Source: Anthopleura xanthogrammica
Taxonomy: Eukaryota > Cnidaria > Anthozoa > Actiniaria > Actiniidae
Direction: 5' to 3'
DNA length: 64,000 bases
Assembly: GCA_964019055.1 (NCBI GenBank)
Contig: OZ025207.1
Coordinates: 3,441,001-3,505,000, forward strand
Positions within the stretch are counted from its first letter, which is position 1; each line of letters starts with the position of its first letter. Shown in pieces: positions 57,094 to 64,000 of the stretch. Below the pieces are notes generated by a model. That model worked only from the letters and a program-made list of their open reading frames with translations, did not search any database and was not told the origin of the DNA. The position numbers were made by a program, and so were the translations under genes.

Positions 57094-57420
57094 TCACAGG
57101 GAATGGGAAATAGAATCTCCAACATTGGATTTCCCCAAGGTTCATCACTAGGACCCAGGTTTTAGATCACTGGGAATGGGAAATAGAATCACGAACATCG
57201 GATTTCCCCAAGGTTCATCACTAGGACCTGAATTTAGGTCACTGGGAATGGAAAATAGAATCACCAACATTGTATTTCCACAAGGTTCATCACTAGGACC
57301 CAGATTTTAGATCACTGGGAATGGGAAATAGAATCGCGAACATCGGAATTCCCCAAGGTTCATCACTAGGACCTGAATTTAGGTCACTGGGAATGGGAAA
57401 TAGAATCACCAACATTGGGA
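57094..57420 (+). repeat. 72/73-bp minisatellite derived from an RT motif
   Basis: About 4.5 units of TCACTGGGAATGGGAAATAGAATC, ACCAACATTGGATTTCCCCAAGG and TTCATCACTAGGACC. Spacings near 57094, 57167 and 57239 are 73 and 72 bp. Units alternate between two endings (CCCAGATTTTAGA and CCTGAATTTAGG). The last units translate in one frame as GNRIANIGIPQGSSLGPEFRS, and PQGSSLGP is the conserved block of LINE reverse transcriptases. Confidence 0.85.
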
Positions 57421-59289
57421 TTTTTTTAAAACTTAGGATGGGATAATTGAGTTTAAGGAGCCCTTTGATACCTTTCCTTGCATTAAGGCTTCATAATTTA
57501 TTTTTCTATATTTCAATTCTCAGCCTGTCTGATCGTTAAACAAGTCAAAATAAAGTGTAAGATGGGCATTATCACAAGGATATACATGACACATTCAAAT
57601 GTACTACGAGGTCACAAAAAGGCATATCATTATCAAGTGTTTGACAGTAAGTAATCGCGACATTTGTCTTCAGAAACTACTCCCATCCGCGAGCGCGTGC
57701 AAAAAATTGACTCCACGCTAAGCACTGACTTTTTAAATCGACCTAGTTATCAATGACATTCTATCTATTTGCGCTCTTGTTTCCAATTAACAAGACACGA
57801 TATTATGCCCTCATTCTAATGGGCAGTCTTTGGCTTTCTATATTTGAGCGTTGCGTCCCAATCCATTAGCAATTAAGCCCCAACTAGAATCCCATTAGAC
57901 ATTAATGCTTTTGTACAATCGCAAACAGAGAAACCTAGCGCCTCACTTCAGCATGATCGTTGACTCTGAAAGCGATTTCTCTAGTTATTTTTAGTACTTG
58001 TTATCTAATTAATGACAGATCGTAATATAAAGTTTAGATGGTCGAGAATGCGATAAGGAAGGCATTGACGACACGTAGGATGGCTGTCGAGACGTCACAC
58101 TAACGAGACAATTATTTGCACAGTTACTAAAAAATGGCCAAATTTCATCAACGCACCGCATTGTAGAACATCTTCAACTTGGGGAAAATTTTGGACAAAT
58201 CCTAAGTGAATCCACAGATGGTTTTAAATGTCACCTTTTTTTTACACATTGGGGCTCCATTAAGGTTTAAAATTAGCTTCTAGCAATGTCAAGTTTGTCA
58301 GTCATCACTATCAATAGACCAAAAATACTTCACGTTTTTATTGCGCGCGGTATATATTTTCTCTCCTCGCGTGTCTGTCCTCTAAACATCACAAAATCCA
58401 CAGTAGAAGTGAACTATAAGTTTCATTAATCACATCGAATTATCAAAGAAACATTCTCCACTTTATAACTGATTATATAACTTATATCATCACCACGATA
58501 AAAACGCGATCCGATGGCAATATTGATCTACGTTGAGCTCACAAATAACGATTATTGAATTCTTCTTTAATGATATTGGACATGAGTTTGCTTTGTATCT
58601 GTTTGGATCTTATCTGTTTAGGCAGTGAATAGACATAATGGCGGCGTTATGACAGTGTGTTCATTATACACGTCGAAAAGTTTACTGACTTACGTAAATT
58701 ATCATTAGACAGGGTTTGAAAATAACATAGAACTCTGCATTGGTCTACGAGGTCCATTGTGCTAACATCTTTGATGAAATAATATCAATTTTTTTATTTT
58801 GTTGTATTAATAATTTTTCAACAGTTATAAAATTATTTTTACCCCAGTATCACGCCATAGGCAGGTGATCACGTAGCATGCTTTGTACTTTTATTTACCA
58901 TGAAGAACTAGCCAATGAGGAACTGAGTTCCTTACAGTCGTGGTAAAGTGTTTGTTCGAATTATTTTCTGTTTTTCGTCTGTGTTTTTCGAGATTTTTTT
59001 TCCTAATTCTGGATTTTGAATTTAAGTTCTTTAGGAGTGAGGCGTGAGAGCTAGAATCATTATCAAAAGTGGTTTGTTTGTTCAGTGGGTTGTACGGTTA
59101 GCAAGAGGTTCAGGTTTATTGACAAGGTGGAAATAGAATTCTCTATTAGTTTGTTTCCCATTCCAGCCATTCCCTTAAATATTATTTCTTTCTTTACTAG
59201 CAACTTTCAAAAAGATACATTGATGTAGATGTAACTCACACAGGAGATTTGAAATTGGGAAAGCACTGCGCCTAAAGGAAGAGAGATTT
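57421..59289. other. Intergenic
   Basis: No gene recognised. It includes a diverged CTTGGGTG-family copy at 59153-59275 (CCCATTCCAGCCATTCCCTTAAATATTATTTCTTTC). Nothing else stands out. Confidence 0.4.
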
Positions 59290-59426
59290 ACAGACCCCTT
59301 GGAGCACGTCGGAATGCAGCTCAATTTGGAGGTCAAAACAATAGTTTTCCAATTCTCAGGAGATTGAAATTCTTTTGTTTTGTTCTCAAAATTGAGCTAC
59401 TTTGACGTCACGTGAAAGGGATCTAT
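59290..59426 (+). mobile_element. CRE-MITE copy 4
   Basis: ACAGACCCCTTGGAGCACGTCGGAATGCAGCTCAATTTGGAGG through TTGAGCTACTTTGACGTCACGTGAAAGGGATCTAT. It carries an intact TGACGTCA followed by CACGTGA. It is the same length class as copy 2. Confidence 0.85.
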
Positions 59427-59449
59427 ATATAGGACCACAATTTCACTTC

Positions 59450-59765
59450 ACTCAATCTCACGTATAATTCCATTGAGTTTTATTTCTTTGTTTGCTGATA
59501 ACACTTGAGAAGACATATGAATATGGATGCGACACTCAAAAGCAGAGAATCTTATTCCTACAATCTTAGAACTAAGAAAATATATTGAAATTCTTTTGTT
59601 TTGTCCTCAAAATTGAGCTGTTTTTCTATCTCACGTATAATTCCCTTGAGTTTTATTTCTTTGTTTGCTGACAACACTTGCGAAGAGTACATGAATATGG
59701 ATGCAACACTCAAAAGCAAAGAATCCTATTCCTACAATCTTAGAACTTAGAAAATATTTTAGAAG
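59450..59765. mobile_element. Composite of duplicated MITE segments
   Basis: A 130-bp segment (TCTCACGTATAATTCC(A/C)TTGAGTTTTATTTCTTTGTTTGCTGA...CTTATTCCTACAATCTTAGAACT) occurs twice, at 59455-59578 and 59629-59755. A 42-bp CRE-MITE fragment (59584-59625) lies between the copies. The segment is related to the element at 18312-18501. Confidence 0.75.
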
Positions 59766-60094
59766 TCGTGTCATTGTCCTGAGTATTCCTTCTTTGTTTA
59801 AGCTTCTTTAAGAAAAGAATTTTTAAGGATAGAATAAAAGTAATCTCAGAATTACACTTGGTCTAAAACCATCCTTTCACCAGATTAAGATGCCCAATAC
59901 TTTCAAAACAATGACAATATTTCACTGACAGACTTTTTTAGCTTTAAATTTCCTCAGAAAGATTTCGCCTGACAAGGTTTTTTTTAATATCTGGATGAGC
60001 ACGTTGAAATAAGATTGTTCTCAGTCTCAGTGTCTGGTTCACGAAGTGGTCATAAATTATAATGACTCGTTTCAGCGCTTCGCGTATCCACGAG

Positions 60095-60425
60095 TTAAAA
60101 AGATCCAGACAGATGACCAGAGTGCACATTTTATTTGAAGTCTTCGCCATGGTCGGTTTAGTCAGGTGCTCGCTTACAAGAGGTTCTAGTGTCTAGTTGA
60201 AAGTGGCCATAAATTAAAAGATCCAGACAGGTGACCAGAGTGCACATTTTATTTGAAGTCTTCGCCATGGTCGGTTTAGTCAGGTGTTCGCTTACAAGAG
60301 GTTCTAGTGTCTAGTTGAAAGTGGCCATAAATTAAAAGATCCAGACAGGTGACCAGAGTGTATATTTTATTGGAAGTCTTAGTCGTGGTCGGTTAAATCA
60401 GGTTGATGCTTACAAGAGGTTTGGT
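60095..60425. repeat. 118-bp tandem repeat, about 2.7 copies
   Basis: AGATCCAGACAG(A/G)TGACCAGAGTG recurs at 60102, 60220 and 60338, exactly 118 bp apart. Units 1 and 2 are nearly identical and unit 3 is diverged. Confidence 0.9.
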
Positions 60426-60429
60426 AAAG

Positions 60430-62070
60430 ACAGGTTTATTGGAAACAAATAAATGGACAGTTTATCCGTTAACCAGTGGCGGTTTTAGGGGACGAAATAG
60501 ACGCCATCTTGAAAATATGTCCCCTAAAACATTCCCACGATGCACCGCAAGGGCAACTCGACCCAGTTTTTTCCACAACCTTGGAATGGCTAGTACAAAG
60601 ATGAAATAATTATCAGTTAACTTAAGGTGTAGGAGAAAAGAAGTAGATCAGCAAAAATGTGCATTACATAAGGAGAAGTACACACAATCTTAAACATGAG
60701 GTGCAGAGTTTTGACTAGGAGAAAAGGGTAGGGAGCGTAAAGCGCTGTCATCATTTCTCTTTCTCTTTACATATTTATTGGGCATATAAGAATAAAAAGA
60801 TTACAAATGCCATCTACGCTACCCAATGGGGAAAGTGCGAACGGGACTCTAAGTCCCATGCTAGGCGCTTCCCTTTGAAATAACAATGATTCAGAAAAGG
60901 TATAGGAAATATAGAATAACATCTGAAACTGATAGTACAAATCTAAATAACACTAAAACTAAACGGGAAGAATTCTAACTTAAGAAAGAATACTAACATC
61001 ATTTGTGACAAGGACACAAAATCATATATCATATATCATATATCATGGTGGAATTCCAATATATTGTATAGGGAATGCTATTGAAGGGCTAATTGTCGTA
61101 TCAAGGTTGCTTGTTATTTCTGTCCTGTGTTTCAAGGGGTTTTCTCCGGGTTCTCTGGTTTTCCTCCCTCCATAAGAATCATCTTCTAAATTCTCGTTTA
61201 TCCATCAAACATGCGCACGCATAATGTAGTCAACTTGCAACTGCTCACTTATGAGCCCACGTTCGAATCCAAAATGGCGGACGAAAACAAGTTCATGATT
61301 GCATGTCACTTAGCAACCTGTGTCGTATCACATGACGCAACTCGGCGCATGCTCAAACAAAAAAAAAAAACGATCCCAGGCAGAGGTACCTTTCATACAA
61401 CGAAAAGACAGCGAAAAGACAAACCAGAAATAATAATATGATAATTTATTAAACTTCTATAGCGCCTTAATTATTAAGATATTCTAAAGCGCTTAACAAT
61501 CTAAAAATATATATATGATGTAAAATCTATGCATAGGCTAACAGAAAATATATAACTATCTATAATTAAATAAATAACATACCTAAAATATGATAAAAGT
61601 ATATAAAACAAATATCCTAATAAAACGCTTTTCTAAAAAGGTGGGTCTTAAGAGAGAAAGAGAGAAAACGAAAAGTTACCTCTGGCAAAGTACCCGGTTT
61701 GGGGTCCATCATACTGCATACCTTGAATACTTTACACCATTTTCTAGTCCGAATAAATGACAAATAGATCTTAGTAGAAACATAACTTTATCGAGCAGAA
61801 ATAAATATAAGAATTTCAAAACCTGTGAATTTGGAGTCAGCGAGACGGCCGGAGAAATATGAATAAAATAATGGGTCAGATACTGGAGGATAGCGGCAGA
61901 TAAGTAGATATGCTCATACAATATACAATAATAAGAGGCCGCTATTAAACTTTTGATATTGTTAATTAACGATAATAAATTCCGATATCGATGTGATCAG
62001 AACAAGTGATAAAATGATTGAGTTAAGTTCTGTTTATTTCGATAAAATCATCGATGAAATGAATTAAAAA
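60430..62070. other. Intergenic with SINE remnants
   Basis: A diverged SINE body (GTTGCTTGTTATTTCTGTCCTGTG, TTTTCTCCGGGTTCTCTGGTTTTCCTCC) lies at 61085-61200, a short ATATC tract at 61018-61046, and a minus-strand LINE/SINE tail (AAGCGCTTTAGAATATCTTAATAATTAAGGCGCTATAGAAG on the minus strand) at 61437-61500. No gene recognised. Confidence 0.5.
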
Positions 62071-62089
62071 TCGTCTTGTATTTTATTTC

Positions 62090-62395
62090 TATATATTGTT
62101 TATATTTTTATTCTTGTTCTTCTTCTCGTTTTCATTTTTATTCTTATTCTCATTATTATTTTTATACTCATTCATATTCTCATTCATATTCTCATTCATA
62201 TTCTCATTCTTATAATTCTTATTCTCATTTATTTCTCATTCTTATTCTCGTTGTTATTCTTATTCTTTTTCTCATTCTTAAGTCTTTTCTCATCCATATT
62301 TTCATTCGTATTCTTATTCATTCTCATTCATATTCCCTTTCTTATTCTCACTCATTCTAACTTATTCTCATCCTTAATCTCATTCTCATTCTTGA
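62090..62395. repeat. Degenerate TTCTCAT pyrimidine-rich repeat
   Basis: Loose repeats of TCATTCATATTCTCATTCTTATTC for about 300 bp. The ORFs across it (SYSHSYSHS) are artefacts. Confidence 0.85.
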
Positions 62396-62821
62396 ATTTT
62401 TTAAATTTATTTTTATTTTTATAGCAATGCCTTTCCATTTCTTATAAGACCACTTGCATTTCCTAGATTAGTATTTTATTAAGAAGGCACTCCAGTACAC
62501 CACTCTCATAACAATCAGTCTAAAAATTAGGCTAACAGAAATAAATCACACTTTTTCTCGCATGAATTTTATTTTCCATTTAGCCTCACATCCAACGTAA
62601 TTTTGAAAGGAGTCTATATATGGTTAAATTTTTTAAGCCTTCATTTCCGAGCTTCAGAGACTTAAGGATAAACTTACGCCCTTTTCAACTTATTTAACTG
62701 TTTAACTAGGCCATATCTCTGAGGCGAATCAGGTGTGTCACCTAATTAAGTTCAGACAGAGAGGACATATGTTCAGCTGATGCCTGCGTTAAGCAAGGTT
62801 ACAATACAAGCAACCTCTAAA

Positions 62822-62954
62822 CAAACCTTTCACGTGACGTCAAAACAGCTCAATTTGGAGGAAAACACAAAAGAGTTTCAATCTCCTGAGAATTGCAACC
62901 TATTTTTTTGTCCTCTAAATTGAGCTGCATTTCGACGTGCTGCAAGGGGTCTAT
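62822..62954 (-). mobile_element. CRE-MITE copy 5 (reverse orientation)
   Basis: CCTTTCACGTGACGTCAAAACAGCTCAATTTGGAGG through TCCTCTAAATTGAGCTGCATTTCGACGTGCTGCAAGGGGTCTAT. It is the reverse complement of copies 2 and 4 with the CRE intact. Confidence 0.85.
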
Positions 62955-63154
62955 AGGTGAACTGATATAATATAACATATAAATAAATATCGTGCTTGGT
63001 GTTTTAGTATCTCCAGAAGCAGACATCGCGTCTGTACCAGAAGAACACGAAGCTGATAAAACAGTTCTTTTTAATTTCTGCAGCTTGGAACAGATATATA
63101 AATACCGCATGTGGAAAACGGGCCTGGGAATTTGAAAATGAAACTTTCTGACTT

Positions 63155-63203
63155 TTCTGTTTTGTCCTCCAAATTGAGCTGCTTTGACGTCACGTGAAAC
63201 GTG
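63155..63203 (+). mobile_element. CRE-MITE right-end fragment
   Basis: TTCTGTTTTGTCCTCCAAATTGAGCTGCTTTGACGTCACGTGAAAC matches the right arm only. The CRE (TGACGTCA) is intact. Confidence 0.8.
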
Positions 63204-64000
63204 GCAACAGCCACTCCTTTGAAGTCTTTCTCAAATGAATAATAAATCACTGCTTTACTGAGATGCTACTACCAAAAGGTTTAGTAAAAATTACAGTCAA
63301 TTAATATCTCATTGAAACCACACTATCCTGGTTCCTCCTACATGATTCCAGCTTTAACCGCGCTCCAGACTAATTTTCTTAAATCCAAAGCATTTCGTCG
63401 CTGTGGTTTCTTGTAACGAGATGTAAGTTATACGAGAGGATATTACATTAAGTAAAACTGAAAAACATGACAAATTAATTAAAGCCCTTACGTCCACCTC
63501 AAATTATAGACAAAATGATGTTCTTTATAAACGATGCTCCTAACGTTTGAAAACTTTTTAGGTACTACAAAACCGATGGAAATTTTTTGATCAAATTCCT
63601 GCCGCAGTCTTCAATCAATTTCCCTCGAAATTCTCGAGGAAATCGTACGTTTTTAGAAAAACAGAAATTGTATTAACTGTTGACATTTCAACCCACAAAT
63701 TTTGAACTAATTAATTTAACATATGGTTGGCTGTGGGCGCGGTTGTGGCTTTCTTCAAGGTGGGCGCGCTATTTGGAGCTAAAGTTTTTTCTAAGATTAA
63801 CGCATAATCTATACGCCGCACGAGCAACACTAAAATTACTTCAAATGGCTTTCTTTTCTCGTACTAAGTTACATAAGAAAGGATTATTTTCGTTATAGTA
63901 ATATTATTTCTGTTATTTAAGGAAAATTAACTCATAAATTACTAAATGTTAGCTTGTAAATATTTCTCGCGCAGAACATCTGGAAAAACGATCTGGGAAT
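63204..64000. other. Intergenic to window end
   Basis: No exon recognised. AT-rich unique-looking sequence. Confidence 0.35.

Noticed and set aside
61211..61441. Frame with ATGGCGGACGAAAACAAG start in a YY1-like context
   Set aside because: It resembles a first exon (MADENK...), but no donor or following exon was found, no homology is recognised, and it runs into a poly-A tract.

Overview
The window is nuclear DNA of an animal, most likely an anthozoan cnidarian (coral or sea anemone). The reasons are spliced genes with metazoan-only or metazoan-typical products (HAUS4, TBC1D20, LITAF-domain, MARVEL-domain and amine-type GPCR genes), short phase-defined exons with gtaagt donors, small AT-rich introns, many short foldback DNA transposons, tRNA-derived SINEs and an R2/R4-type LINE. 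The phylum call is an inference from gene structure and repeat style; no marker in the window proves it. Exon models were built by hand from splice sites and reading-frame closure.

Layout. 1-2.4 kb: no gene, a Harbinger-like MITE and nested foldback repeats. 2.47-6.25 kb (+): four-exon MARVEL-domain gene with a repetitive cytoplasmic tail; a CAGGG/CCCTG element sits exactly at its exon 2 donor. 6.3-8.6 kb: convergent intergenic gap with a 97-bp tandem array. 8.68-11.77 kb (-): second four-exon MARVEL gene with the same intron positions and phases. 11.8-14.7 kb: SINE, MITE and a 57-bp minisatellite. 14.70-22.89 kb (+): nine-exon HAUS4 (augmin subunit), whose last intron holds a 3.2-kb LINE with an intact 1024-codon reading frame. 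23.23-24.90 kb: very homogeneous 23-bp satellite between convergent HAUS4 and TBC1D20. 25.95-29.95 kb (-): nine-exon TBC1D20 (Rab1 GAP). 30.93-31.38 kb (-): LITAF-domain gene. 31.4-50.3 kb: AT-rich gene desert with a LINE 3' fragment, a long GGAT microsatellite and a GTAGT-based array with 76-bp higher-order units. 50.36-51.48 kb (+): intronless amine-receptor-like GPCR. 51.5-64 kb: no gene recognised; minisatellites (one built from a reverse-transcriptase motif), MITEs and low-complexity tracts.

The genes do not form one pathway. HAUS4 acts at the spindle, TBC1D20 at the ER/Golgi, LITAF and MARVEL proteins in endosomal or vesicle membranes, and the GPCR at the cell surface. The only local relationship visible is the MARVEL pair, which looks like an old duplication. 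The most unusual content is in the repeats: a targeted LINE lodged in the ATT tail of a SINE, a CRE-bearing MITE family, RT-derived tandem repeats, and a transposon that duplicated a splice donor. I found no clear new multi-gene system.
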